Below are positions 1-7,203 of a stretch of 54,301 bases of DNA, piece after piece. Both the position numbers and the translations under genes were made by a program. The notes below the pieces were generated by a model, which was not told where the DNA came from, made no database searches, and saw only the letters and a list, made by a program, of their open reading frames with translations. Position 1 is the stretch's first letter; each line of letters starts with the position of its first letter. The stretch spans positions 1-54,301 of the forward strand of contig JAKPCH010000090.1 in NCBI GenBank assembly GCA_029553375.1, written 5' to 3'. The DNA is from Deltaproteobacteria bacterium (GTDB lineage Bacteria > Desulfobacterota > Syntrophia > Syntrophales > UBA8958).

Positions 1-534
1 AAGACCCAGGAGATCCAGTTCAAGCAGCGTCTGATCGACTACATGCGGGGGTTGAAGGCGACGGGGCGGATGACGATCGCCGTCTCCAACTTGAGGCTCC
101 TGAAGGGCTCGCCCTATGATATCGAGCTCGAGGACGGCGACGCCCTCTATCTGCCGACGAAAAACAATGTGGTCAATGTCGCCGGGGCGGTGATGTCGGA
201 GAGTTCCCACATCTACGTGGAAAAATGGTCGTACAACGATTACATCCGGGCGGCGGGCGGCTTTGCGCGTTACGCCGACACGGACAACATCTTCGTCCTC
301 AAGGTCGATGGCAGCGCCCGTAAGCTGACCAGCGGCGTCTTCGAATGGAGCGAGGAGCGCGAACGCTGGGAGGTCGCGGGATACGGCGATGAACCGCAGA
401 AGATCGAGCCGGGCGACGTGATCGTCGTCCCCGATAAGGTGACCACCATCGCCTGGCTGCGGGAGATCCGCGACATCACCCAGATCCTGATGAACACCGC
501 CGTCACCGCCGCCACCATCATCAAGCTCTGGTAA
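1..534 (+). CDS. Polysaccharide export protein, SLBB domain (5'-truncated by window)
   Basis: The reading frame is open from base 1, so this is the C-terminal 177 residues of a longer protein. It carries an SLBB-like segment (GDALYLP..NVVNVAGAV, then YIRAAGGF) and the closing IEPGDVIVVP strand typical of Wza/KpsD-type polysaccharide export proteins. A final hydrophobic helix ends in TAATIIKLW. The family forms the periplasmic/outer-membrane channel for capsule or exopolysaccharide. The stop codon lies 6 bases before the first 76-bp palindromic element, so the native C terminus seems intact. The gene assignment rests on the SLBB-like pattern only; the N-terminal export domain is outside the window. 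Confidence 0.75.
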   Translation, partial: KTQEIQFKQRLIDYMRGLKATGRMTIAVSNLRLLKGSPYDIELEDGDALYLPTKNNVVNVAGAVMSESSHIYVEKWSYNDYIRAAGGFARYADTDNIFVLKVDGSARKLTSGVFEWSEERERWEVAGYGDEPQKIEPGDVIVVPDKVTTIAWLREIRDITQILMNTAVTAATIIKLW

Positions 535-540
535 AAATCG

Positions 541-616
541 GGGGACACAATACTTAATTCGTAAAAGACCGATATCGTTAATGAAAATTTGGGTAAAAAA
601 GGGTTATCGTGTCCCC
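541..616 (+). repeat. 76-bp RAYT-type palindromic element, copy 1
   Basis: It begins GGGGACACAATACTTAATTC and ends in ATCGTGTCCCC, so the two ends are inverted repeats. Length is exactly 76 bp, as in the other five copies. The right arm is the most diverged of the six. It lies between the export-protein stop and the next gene, and it supplies that gene's start codon at 581. The T-arm (…TACTTAATT) is on the left. Confidence 0.9.
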
Positions 617-1102
617 GTATTTCTGATCGCCCTCTGGTGGTGCGTCACGCCGGTGTGCGCCCAGGTCCTCAACCCGGAGATGGGGGCCGCGGTGGATGCC
701 GCCGACGCCCTCTTCAAGGCCATGAAGGACGGGGATTACCCTGCCGTCTGGACGTATCTCACGGAGAAGACACGCCGGGAGATCGTCGAGAGCGTCAGCG
801 GGCGGGCGAAGAAGATGGGCCTGACCCTGGACGCGGTGGCCCTGATGGAAGATTTCGCCGGCGGCGGTCCCTACGCCAAGGCCTACTGGGACGCCTTCCT
901 GGAGCGGTTCAACCCCGACATGGTCCTCGTGGAGAGCACCTGGACCCCCGGGGAGCTGAAGGGCGACCGGGCGACAATCCTGATTCGCCACCGGAAGGCG
1001 GAGAAACCCGCCGTCCTTGAAATGAGAAAAGAGTCCGGGCAGTGGCGCGTCGGTCTCGACGAGACCTTCGGGCATATCCAGCGCTATATTTTACGTCAAT
1101 AG
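581..1102 (+). CDS. Small secreted protein of unknown function; start codon inside the repeat element
   Basis: A 173-residue protein with an N-terminal signal peptide: a basic n-region (MKIWVKKGYR), a hydrophobic core (FLIALWWCV) and a likely cleavage site after VCA (about residue 27). The mature part (AADALFKAMKDGDYPAVWTYL) resembles small alpha+beta periplasmic proteins, but I do not recognise a named family. Residues 1-12 are translated from copy 1 of the 76-bp element, so the charged part of the signal peptide is repeat-derived. There is no good Shine-Dalgarno before ATG 581. No other in-frame ATG, GTG or TTG precedes the signal core, so this start is the only sensible one. It ends 9 bases from the convergent pyrF. 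Confidence 0.7.
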   Translation: MKIWVKKGYRVPVFLIALWWCVTPVCAQVLNPEMGAAVDAADALFKAMKDGDYPAVWTYLTEKTRREIVESVSGRAKKMGLTLDAVALMEDFAGGGPYAKAYWDAFLERFNPDMVLVESTWTPGELKGDRATILIRHRKAEKPAVLEMRKESGQWRVGLDETFGHIQRYILRQ

Positions 1103-1111
1103 GCGACCCCT

Positions 1112-1831
1112 TCAGGGGAAGAGCCCCGCGATGGTGGCCTGGATGGCCTCCGCGGCCGCCCGGGGGTCCGGGGCCTCCTTGATGGGCCTTCCTACGACGA
1201 TGTAGTCCGCGCCGTTCAAAAACGCCTGCCTTACATCGACCGTGCGCTTCTGGTCGTCCACGTTTTGGACGGGCCGGATGCCCGGTGTCACCACGATCAG
1301 CTTGTCCCCCAGATCCCGCCTCAGTCTCGCCACCTCCAGACCCGACGAAATCACCCCGTCGCAGCCCAGTTCCAGGGCCCGCCGGGCCCGCGAATAGACC
1401 AAGTCCTCGACGGGGCAATCGAAACCGAGGTCCTTCAGGTCCCCGGCGTCGAGGCTCGTCAGGACGGTGACGGCGAGGATCTTCACGGCGCCCTCGGCAG
1501 CCTCCACGGCCGCCTTGAGGATCTGGTCGTTGCCGTGGACGGTGGTGAAATACGCCCCCTTGTCCCGGAGGCGCGCCACGGCACTGCCGACCGTCTGGGG
1601 GACGTCGAAGAACTTCAGGTCCACGAAGACCTGCTTCCCCTGCCCCCTGAGCCACCGGACCAGCTCGAAATACCCCCCCGCCATAAAGAGCTCCAGGCCC
1701 ACCTTGTAAAACCGCACCGCATCGCCCAGGCGCTCCACGAACCGCTGGGCCTCCCCCACCGACGGCAGATCCAGGGCGAAGATCAGCCGCTCCTCCCGCG
1801 GTATCGCCTTCCTCGACAGATACTCCCCCAT
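1112..1831 (-). CDS. pyrF: Orotidine 5'-phosphate decarboxylase
   Basis: It decarboxylates OMP to UMP, the last step of de novo pyrimidine synthesis in the cytoplasm. The TIM-barrel pattern is clear: LIFALDLPS at the N-terminal strand, the catalytic D-x-K-x-x-D (DLKFFDVP, about residues 71-76 of the 239-residue product), VTPGIRP and a closing GADYIVVGRPI phosphate-binding loop. I chose ATG 1831 because GGAGG lies five bases upstream. The open frame runs further into copy 2 of the palindromic element, but that extension (RIKYCVP) is repeat sequence. The element separates it from engB upstream on the same strand. Confidence 0.93.
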   Translation of the reverse strand: MGEYLSRKAIPREERLIFALDLPSVGEAQRFVERLGDAVRFYKVGLELFMAGGYFELVRWLRGQGKQVFVDLKFFDVPQTVGSAVARLRDKGAYFTTVHGNDQILKAAVEAAEGAVKILAVTVLTSLDAGDLKDLGFDCPVEDLVYSRARRALELGCDGVISSGLEVARLRRDLGDKLIVVTPGIRPVQNVDDQKRTVDVRQAFLNGADYIVVGRPIKEAPDPRAAAEAIQATIAGLFP

Positions 1832-1852
1832 CCTCACCTCCATTTTTAATTC

Positions 1853-1928
1853 GGGGACACAATACTTAATTCGCAATCACCTGAAATCATTGCGCTTTAT
1901 TTTGCAAAAAAATAGGTATTGTGTCCCC
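1853..1928 (+). repeat. 76-bp RAYT-type palindromic element, copy 2
   Basis: T-arm left (GGGGACACAATACTTAATTC), C-arm right (ATAGGTATTGTGTCCCC). It lies between pyrF and engB, opposite in orientation to both genes. The engB stop codon (1887-1889) lies inside it. Confidence 0.93.
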
Positions 1929-2474
1929 CAATTTTTTTTTGCCCTCGCCGGTCCGGGCAGAGAAGAGGACCGGCTCGCCCGCGCCCCCTTCCGGGAGCTG
2001 ACCCATGAGCTCCCGCCGCCGGGTCAGGGCCCGGCTCCGGGACAACTTGTCCGCCTTCGTCAGGACGGGGAGCCAGGGGATCCCCCGGTGGGACAGCCAG
2101 GAGACCAGGTCCCGTTCCTCCTCCCCGACGTCGCGGCGGATGTCGATGAGGAGCAGGAGGAGGCGCAGGGTCTCCCTGCCCGCCAGGTAGGCCTCCACGA
2201 GGGGCCGCCACTGCCGGCGCACCGCCTCCGGTACCTTGGCGTAACCGTATCCCGGCAGGTCCACGAGGAGCCAGCGGTCGTCCACGCTGAAGAAGACGAT
2301 CGCCTGGGTCCGCCCGGGGGTGCGGCTCGTCTTGGCGAGGTCGCGGCACCCCAAGAGGGTGTTGATCAAAGACGACTTGCCGACGTTGGAGCGCCCCGCC
2401 ACGGCCACCTCCGGGAGGGTCCCCCTTGGGAACTGCGCGGGCCCCGTGGCGGCCCTCAAGAAATACGGGGACAC
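1887..2474 (-). CDS. engB: Ribosome-biogenesis GTPase EngB/YsxC, both termini inside repeat elements
   Basis: TRAFAC GTPase needed for 50S subunit assembly. Visible motifs: P-loop GRSNVGKSS (residues 27-35), switch TPGRTQ, DLPGYGYAKV (72-81), TKADKLS (139-145) and SARTGEG (172-178). The only usable start is GTG 2474, which is the terminal GTGTCCCC of element copy 3. The usual N-terminal strand is shortened to YFLRAATGPAQFP. The protein ends in copy 2: after GKKKL the last 13 residues (GDTIPIFLQNKAQ) are repeat-encoded and replace the final helix of the family. Core motifs are intact, so it is probably functional. Confidence 0.9.
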   Translation of the reverse strand: MSPYFLRAATGPAQFPRGTLPEVAVAGRSNVGKSSLINTLLGCRDLAKTSRTPGRTQAIVFFSVDDRWLLVDLPGYGYAKVPEAVRRQWRPLVEAYLAGRETLRLLLLLIDIRRDVGEEERDLVSWLSHRGIPWLPVLTKADKLSRSRALTRRRELMGQLPEGGAGEPVLFSARTGEGKKKLGDTIPIFLQNKAQ

Positions 2475-2542
2475 GATACCTATTTTCCCTTGATTTTTTC
2501 TCCAATAATATCGGTATGTTGCGAATTAAGTATTGTGTCCCC
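2467..2542 (-). repeat. 76-bp RAYT-type palindromic element, copy 3
   Basis: The T-arm is on the minus strand; the plus strand begins GGGGACACGATACC and ends AATTAAGTATTGTGTCCCC. It lies between the RAYT gene and engB. It contains the RAYT stop codon (2480-2482) and the engB GTG start. Confidence 0.93.
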
Positions 2543-3199
2543 CGATTTTCGGCGGCGGCCGGGGCGGTTCTTGGTCAGGGGGCGGCCGGAGATCCGGGAG
2601 AGCTCGGCGACGAAGGTGCTGTCCCCGCAGGGGCGGCCGGTCCGCGTCGCCTTTCTGAGTTCCTCGTAGTCCTCCTGGACGGCCTCCTTGAGAAAAACCC
2701 GCCAGTCCCCTACTCGCTCCACGAGGTCCCGGTTTCGAACCAAGGGGTCCGTCGCGCTCAGGCCGACGTGATACGCCGCACTCGACCACGGGTAGAGCCA
2801 GGGCTCCTTCACCATCCCCGCCCGGACGGGGTTGACCTCGATGTACCGCGCCGCCGCCAGGAGGTGGCGCTCGTTGAGGACGGTGGAGAAGAACCGCCCC
2901 TGGAAAAGGAATCCCTTCACCCCCGCCTCCTTGTTCTTCATCGTCGTGTAGCGGCGATGGGCCGCCCCGAAGGCCCGGGCGAGGGCCGACTCCTCCGGGG
3001 GCACGGCGATGAAGTGGACGTGGTTGGACATGAGGCACCAGGCGAGGACCTCGACGCCGAAACGTCCCGTCTCCTCCTGGACGAAAAAGAGATAGAGACG
3101 CCGGTCCCGGTCGCCATGAAATACCTCCATGGACCGGACGCCGCGCTGGGTCACGTGATGGGGATAACCTGGCACCACCAGGCGAGGTAAACGGGCCAT
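2480..3199 (-). CDS. REP-associated tyrosine transposase (RAYT, Y1/HUH family)
   Basis: A 239-residue single-strand DNA transposase-like protein of the IS200-related Y1 family. Visible signatures are the N-terminal MARLPRLVVPGYPHHVTQRG, the HUH metal site HVH (about 60-62, in SNHVHFIAVP) and the catalytic tyrosine in RYIEVNPVRAG (about Tyr119). ATG 3199 was chosen over an upstream start at 3235 because GGGAGGG precedes it and the family begins MARLPR. RAYTs typically act on short palindromic REP elements rather than their own ends. Here the gene lies between copies 3 and 4 of one. The last 20 residues (from GDTILNS) are encoded by copy 3 itself. Confidence 0.92.
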   Translation of the reverse strand: MARLPRLVVPGYPHHVTQRGVRSMEVFHGDRDRRLYLFFVQEETGRFGVEVLAWCLMSNHVHFIAVPPEESALARAFGAAHRRYTTMKNKEAGVKGFLFQGRFFSTVLNERHLLAAARYIEVNPVRAGMVKEPWLYPWSSAAYHVGLSATDPLVRNRDLVERVGDWRVFLKEAVQEDYEELRKATRTGRPCGDSTFVAELSRISGRPLTKNRPGRRRKSGDTILNSQHTDIIGEKIKGK

Positions 3200-3225
3200 C
3201 ACACCCTCCCTGCCCCGGGAAATTC

Positions 3226-3301
3226 GGGGACACAATACCTATTTTTTCCCGATTTTTTCATCAATAATGTCGAAGGGTTACGAATTAAGTATTGTGTCCC
3301 C
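3226..3301 (-). repeat. 76-bp RAYT-type palindromic element, copy 4
   Basis: Plus-strand ends are GGGGACACAATACCT and AAGTATTGTGTCCCC. It flanks the RAYT gene on its 5' side and holds the stop codon of the response-regulator gene (3285-3287). Confidence 0.93.
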
Positions 3302-4670
3302 CGATTTCGATGCCGTATTTTTCCAGTTTGCGTTCGAAGGTGGGGCGGGAGATGCCGAGGATCTCGCATAGCTCGCCCTTGTTCTTGTGGGGGTTCTCCT
3401 TGAGGACCTTCCTGATGTAACGTTCCTCGATCTCGTCGAGGGTGTAGAGGCGGCCCGGCTCCCCCAGGTCGTCCACCACGTCCTTTTCTTTTTCCGTCTT
3501 CGGGGCCTCTTCCGACAGTTCGGGGAAGTCGCTCCGGGTCAATACCTGGCCCTTGGCCACAACGACGGCGCGGATGAGGAGGTTCTCCAGCTCCCGCACG
3601 TTCCCCGGCCAGCGGTATTTCATGAAGATCTCCATCATCTCGTCGGAGACGCCGATGACCCGCTTGTGGAGGTCCCGGTTGATCTTCGCCAGGAGATAGT
3701 CCACCAAAAGGGGGATATCCTCACGGCGCTCCCGCAGGGGCGGGATCCTGATGGAGACGATGTTGAGGCGGTAGTAGAGGTCGTCCCGGAACTTACCCTC
3801 CTTGACCAGGGTCTTGAGGTCCTTGTTCGTCGCGGCGATGATCCGGGCGTTGACCCGGATCCGGTCCTTGCCGCCCACGCGCTCGAACTCCATCTCCTGG
3901 AGGACCCTCAGGAGCTTCGCCTGGAGATTCAGGGACATCTCGCTGATCTCGTCGAGGAAGACGGTCCCGTAGCGGGCCAGCTCGAACTTGCCGAGCTTGC
4001 GGGTGATGGCCCCCGTGAAGGAGCCCTTCTCGTGGCCGAAGAGCTCCGACTCGAGGAGGGTCTCGACGATGGCGGAGCAGTTCACGGCGATGTAGGGCTC
4101 GTCGGGCGAGGTGTTGGAGTGGATCACCTTGGCGATGAGCTCCTTCCCCGTGCCACTCTCCCCCTCGATGAGGACCGTCGTGCGGCTCTGGGAGACGACG
4201 CCGATGGTCTTGAAGATCTCCTGCATCTCCTTCGAGTTACCCACGATGTCGCCGACCTTGAAGCTCCGCGACGGCTCGTTGAGGAGGGCGCTGATCTTGC
4301 GCTCCATCTCGAGGCTCTTGAGGGCCTTGGAGATGGCCATGTCCAGCTCCTCGATGTTGATGGGCTTGTGGATGTAGTCGAAGGCCCCGGACTTCATGGC
4401 CTTGATGGTGGAGTCCATGTCGTGGAAGGCCGTGATCATGATCACCTTGACGTTCTCGTCCTCCTCCCTCAGGTCCTCCAGGACGGTGAAACCGTCGATG
4501 TCGGGCAGACGGATATCGAGAATGACGAGGTCGGGGTTGTTCTTGACGTAGGCGTTCAGGCCGTCCGTCCCCGTCAGGGCCGTGAAGACCTGGTGGCCCT
4601 CCTCCGTCAGGTAGAGGTCGAGGGACTCGGCGATGGATGTATCGTCGTCGATGACAAGGATCTTGGCCAT
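3285..4670 (-). CDS. NtrC-family sigma-54-dependent response regulator
   Basis: 461 residues: receiver (1-120, phospho-acceptor Asp52, DD at 9-10, Lys102), AAA+ domain (140-370, Walker A GESGTGKE 170-177, Walker B VFLDE 237-241) and a Fis-type HTH (ELCEILGISRPTFERKL). The sigma-54 contact loop is GSFTGA (216-221), a Ser variant of GAFTGA. It should activate sigma-54 promoters when phosphorylated by the kinase encoded just upstream. The last residues (GGHNT, stop TAA) come from element copy 4. ATG 4670 is preceded by GGAGCG. The nearest sigma-54 promoter is at 7187, beyond the kinase gene, in front of atpE. Confidence 0.93.
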   Translation of the reverse strand: MAKILVIDDDTSIAESLDLYLTEEGHQVFTALTGTDGLNAYVKNNPDLVILDIRLPDIDGFTVLEDLREEDENVKVIMITAFHDMDSTIKAMKSGAFDYIHKPINIEELDMAISKALKSLEMERKISALLNEPSRSFKVGDIVGNSKEMQEIFKTIGVVSQSRTTVLIEGESGTGKELIAKVIHSNTSPDEPYIAVNCSAIVETLLESELFGHEKGSFTGAITRKLGKFELARYGTVFLDEISEMSLNLQAKLLRVLQEMEFERVGGKDRIRVNARIIAATNKDLKTLVKEGKFRDDLYYRLNIVSIRIPPLRERREDIPLLVDYLLAKINRDLHKRVIGVSDEMMEIFMKYRWPGNVRELENLLIRAVVVAKGQVLTRSDFPELSEEAPKTEKEKDVVDDLGEPGRLYTLDEIEERYIRKVLKENPHKNKGELCEILGISRPTFERKLEKYGIEIGGHNT

Positions 4671-4690
4671 CTCACGCTCCGAAAAAATCG

Positions 4691-4766
4691 GGGGACATAA
4701 TACCTATTTTTTTCCGAAATTATCGTTAACGATATCGACGGGTTGCGAATTAAGTATTGTGTCCCC
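4691..4766 (-). repeat. 76-bp RAYT-type palindromic element, copy 5
   Basis: Plus-strand ends GGGGACATAATACC and AAGTATTGTGTCCCC; one end differs by a C-to-T change. It lies between the kinase and response-regulator genes and contains the kinase stop codon (4704-4706). Its centre ATCGTTAACGAT is itself palindromic. Confidence 0.92.
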
Positions 4767-6749
4767 GAATTTTAGGGTGATGCGGGTGCCTTCGCCGGGG
4801 CGGCTTGCGACCTCGAGGGTACCGTCGTGGAGGTCGACGATCTTCTTGACCTGCGTCAGGCCCAGACCGGTCCCGTACTGTTTCTTCGTGAAGAAGGGAT
4901 TGAAGAGATTGGACAGGTCCTCCTCCGACATCCCGCAGCCCGTGTCGGCAACCGCCACGGTCAGGCCGCCGGCCCCCGCCGGTGCCACGGAAATGGACAG
5001 GCGTCCCCCCTTGTCCATGGCCTCGACGGCGTTGCGGAAGATATTGATAAAGACCTGCCGCATCATGTCGGGGTCCACCTCGATGGGGCGAAGCTCCGCG
5101 GGACAGTCTATGGAGACGGAGATCCCCCTTTCTTCCAGGGCCTTTTCCACCACCTCCAGGGAGTTCTCGATGATGCGCCTCATGTCGGACGGCCGTTTCT
5201 TCGGCACGGCGGGACGGGCGTAGATGAGGACGTCGTTGACAAGCTCCTCGAGGTGCTCCACCTCCCTTTTGGCGATCTGGAAGCGTTTCAGGTCGTTCCC
5301 CGTGGGCTGGAGGCGCTTCTCCAGGATCTGGAGGCTCATCTTGATGGAAGACAGGGGGTTGCGGACCTCATGGGCGATCCCCGCCGAGAGCTGGCCGATG
5401 GCGGCAAGCTTCTGGGCCTCGTAGAACTTCCGCTCCAGTTCCTTGTATTCCGTGATATCCCGCTGGGCCACGACGTAACGGTTACGACCGGGGACGGGGC
5501 GCGGCGTCAAGAGGTAACAGGTCCGAACCCCGTCCTCGCCGACGGTCTCGAGCTCGTAGGGCTGGAAGTTCCCCTTCTTGATCTCCTCCCACCGGGCGAG
5601 GAGGAAGTCCTTGTGATCCGGGGCGTATTCCGTGAAGTGCTTCCCCTTGATCTCCTCGACCCCCCTCCCGTCCCGGTGCCCCCGGCTGACGTAGGTGATG
5701 ATCCCGTCCTCGTTCAGCTCGTAGAGGGTGTCGGGGGAGCTGTCGAGGATGGACTGGATGTAGTTGTAGAGGTTCTCGATCTCCCGGCGCAGGCGGATGT
5801 TCTCCGTCAGCTCGTTCTGAAGGGTCTCGGCGTATTCCTTAAGACTCTGTTCCAGTTCCCGCTCCCTCGTCACGTCCTGGAGGGTCTCCACGGCGGCGAT
5901 GATATTGCCGTTCTCGTCGCGGATGGGGGCGGCGAGGAAATAGAGGTGACGGCTCTTGCCGCCGAGGTTCTCGTAGTAGTCCCAGGCCTCGTAGGCCCCC
6001 TGGATGATGGAGGACTTCTGGACCTTTTTCTTGCCGTAATACCTCTCCAGGGCCTCGAGGTCGCCGTCCACGATGAGGTCGGCGATGACGGGCCGCTTCT
6101 CGGGGTAGAAGGGTACGTACTGGCGGTCCGTGCCGATCATGTAGCGCCCCTCGTAGCCGCTCAGTTCCGTGAAGGCCCGGTTCCAGAAGAGGATCTTGTG
6201 GTCCTTCCCGATGACGAACATGGGGATCGGGGTGCCCTCGATGATGCCCTCGATGGTCCGCCTCAGGGTGATGTTCTTCTCCAGCTCCGCCCGGAGACTC
6301 TCGGCGTACTCCTTGAGGCTGAGCTCCATCTCCCGCTCCCGCGTCACGTCCTGGAGGGTCTCGATGGCGGCGACGATCTCCCCCTTTTCGTCGTAGATGG
6401 GGGAGGCTAAGAAATAAAGGTGACGGCTCCTGCCGCCGAGGTTGATGTAGTAGTCCCAGGCCTCGTAGGCCCCTTCCACCTTGTCGGATCGGCGGACCCT
6501 CTTTGTCCCGTAGTACTCCTCCAGGCCCTTCATGTCCTGGTCGACGATGAGATCGGCGATGAGGGGGCGCTTGACGCCGTAGAAGGGCATGTAATGGCGG
6601 TCCGTCCCGATCATGTCCCGGGCCGGGAAACCCGTGAGCTCCTCGCAGGCCCGGTTCCAAAGGATCACCCTGTGGTCTTTCCCGATGACGAAGGTGGGGA
6701 TGGGGGAACCTTCGATCATGCCCACCAGGATCTTCCTATCGTCGATCAT
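4704..6749 (-). CDS. PAS-PAS-PAS histidine kinase (cytoplasmic, NtrB-like)
   Basis: 681 residues with no membrane segment. Two tandem PAS domains (about 10-140 and 170-300) are near-duplicates sharing GTDR.Y.PFY, EGAYEAWDYY/QGAYEAWDYY and SRHLYFLA. They are followed by a third, distinct PAS (330-440), a HisKA domain (GIAHEVRNP, phospho-acceptor His460) and an HATPase domain (NAVEAM, DTGCGM, GTGLGL). It is the likely partner of the response regulator downstream. From residue 662 the tail (GDTILNSQPVDIVN…) is encoded by element copy 5. It overlaps the small membrane-protein gene upstream by 14 bases, suggesting translational coupling. The duplicated PAS pair suggests recognition of one ligand type, which cannot be named. 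Confidence 0.92.
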   Translation of the reverse strand: MIDDRKILVGMIEGSPIPTFVIGKDHRVILWNRACEELTGFPARDMIGTDRHYMPFYGVKRPLIADLIVDQDMKGLEEYYGTKRVRRSDKVEGAYEAWDYYINLGGRSRHLYFLASPIYDEKGEIVAAIETLQDVTREREMELSLKEYAESLRAELEKNITLRRTIEGIIEGTPIPMFVIGKDHKILFWNRAFTELSGYEGRYMIGTDRQYVPFYPEKRPVIADLIVDGDLEALERYYGKKKVQKSSIIQGAYEAWDYYENLGGKSRHLYFLAAPIRDENGNIIAAVETLQDVTRERELEQSLKEYAETLQNELTENIRLRREIENLYNYIQSILDSSPDTLYELNEDGIITYVSRGHRDGRGVEEIKGKHFTEYAPDHKDFLLARWEEIKKGNFQPYELETVGEDGVRTCYLLTPRPVPGRNRYVVAQRDITEYKELERKFYEAQKLAAIGQLSAGIAHEVRNPLSSIKMSLQILEKRLQPTGNDLKRFQIAKREVEHLEELVNDVLIYARPAVPKKRPSDMRRIIENSLEVVEKALEERGISVSIDCPAELRPIEVDPDMMRQVFINIFRNAVEAMDKGGRLSISVAPAGAGGLTVAVADTGCGMSEEDLSNLFNPFFTKKQYGTGLGLTQVKKIVDLHDGTLEVASRPGEGTRITLKFGDTILNSQPVDIVNDNFGKK

Positions 6750-6918
6750 CCTCCCCCCGTTTCTTGTCCCGGTAGGCCTTCCAGGCCATCAGCACATAGA
6801 CCCCCACCGCCGCCGAGAGAGAGATGATGAGATTCACCAAACCGCTTTCGATGCCGATCACCCGCTGGCAGATGAGCCAGACCACCAGATAGGTGACGGC
6901 GGTCAATATCTCCTGCAT
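6736..6918 (-). CDS. Small two-helix membrane protein coupled to the histidine kinase
   Basis: 60 residues with two hydrophobic stretches (about 3-20 and 27-45) and a charged cytoplasmic tail (WKAYRDKKRGEDDRR). The gene overlaps the start of the kinase gene by 14 bases. It probably heads the operon, with element copy 6 lying 48 bases upstream. No family is recognised. Since the kinase has no membrane segment of its own, this protein could tether or modulate it; that is inference from gene overlap only. The Shine-Dalgarno is weak. Confidence 0.6.
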   Translation of the reverse strand: MQEILTAVTYLVVWLICQRVIGIESGLVNLIISLSAAVGVYVLMAWKAYRDKKRGEDDRR

Positions 6919-6966
6919 CCGTCATACCCCTATTTAAAGCCTGCCCGTTCATACAAGAAAAAATCG

Positions 6967-7042
6967 GGGGACACAATACCTATTTTTTCCCGAATTTAAC
7001 CTCAATTAAATCAAACGGTTAGGAATTAAGTATTATGTCCCC
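6967..7042 (-). repeat. 76-bp RAYT-type palindromic element, copy 6
   Basis: Plus-strand ends GGGGACACAATACC and AAGTATTATGTCCCC. It is the only copy wholly outside coding sequence, in the divergent region between the small membrane-protein gene and atpE. Flanks AAATCG / CGATTT extend the inverted repeat, as at most other copies. Confidence 0.92.
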
Positions 7043-7055
7043 CGATTTCATTTTT

Positions 7056-7093
7056 CGTTAAACGGGGGGTGGGAATTGAAAAAAACGTTAAAC
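7056..7093 (+). promoter_or_regulatory. Candidate enhancer: two direct repeats CGTTAAAC, 30 bp apart
   Basis: CGTTAAAC occurs at 7056-7063 and 7086-7093, spaced about three helical turns. The pair is roughly 95-130 bp upstream of the sigma-54 promoter at 7187, a usual distance for activator sites of NtrC-type regulators. Binding is inference. Confidence 0.4.
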
Positions 7094-7186
7094 CCGAAGG
7101 GTGACAACGGGGTGAAAACAACATTTATTGTGATCCTATTGACATGTTTTCGTGAATATATAATAGAGCTTAACCATATAAGGAAA

Positions 7187-7203
7187 CTGGCACAGGTATT
7201 GCA
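7187..7203 (+). promoter_or_regulatory. Sigma-54 (-24/-12) promoter of atpE
   Basis: CTGGCACAGGTATTGCA matches the sigma-54 consensus TGGCAC-N5-TTGC, with exactly 10 bases between the GG and GC dinucleotides. Transcription should start near 7214, about 98 bases before the atpE ATG. A sigma-70-like TTGACA (7139-7144) with TATAAT (7159-7164) lies just upstream, but its 14-bp spacer is too short to be convincing. Confidence 0.75.

Noticed and set aside
2467-3301. The RAYT with flanking copies as a classical IS200/IS605 insertion sequence
   Set aside because: The flanking palindromes recur elsewhere without the gene and lie in the same orientation on both sides. This fits a resident RAYT with REP-like elements rather than a transposon with its own ends.
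7139-7164. TTGACA…TATAAT upstream of atpE as the main promoter
   Set aside because: Both boxes look good but the spacer is only 14 bp. The sigma-54 site just downstream is a better and correctly spaced match.
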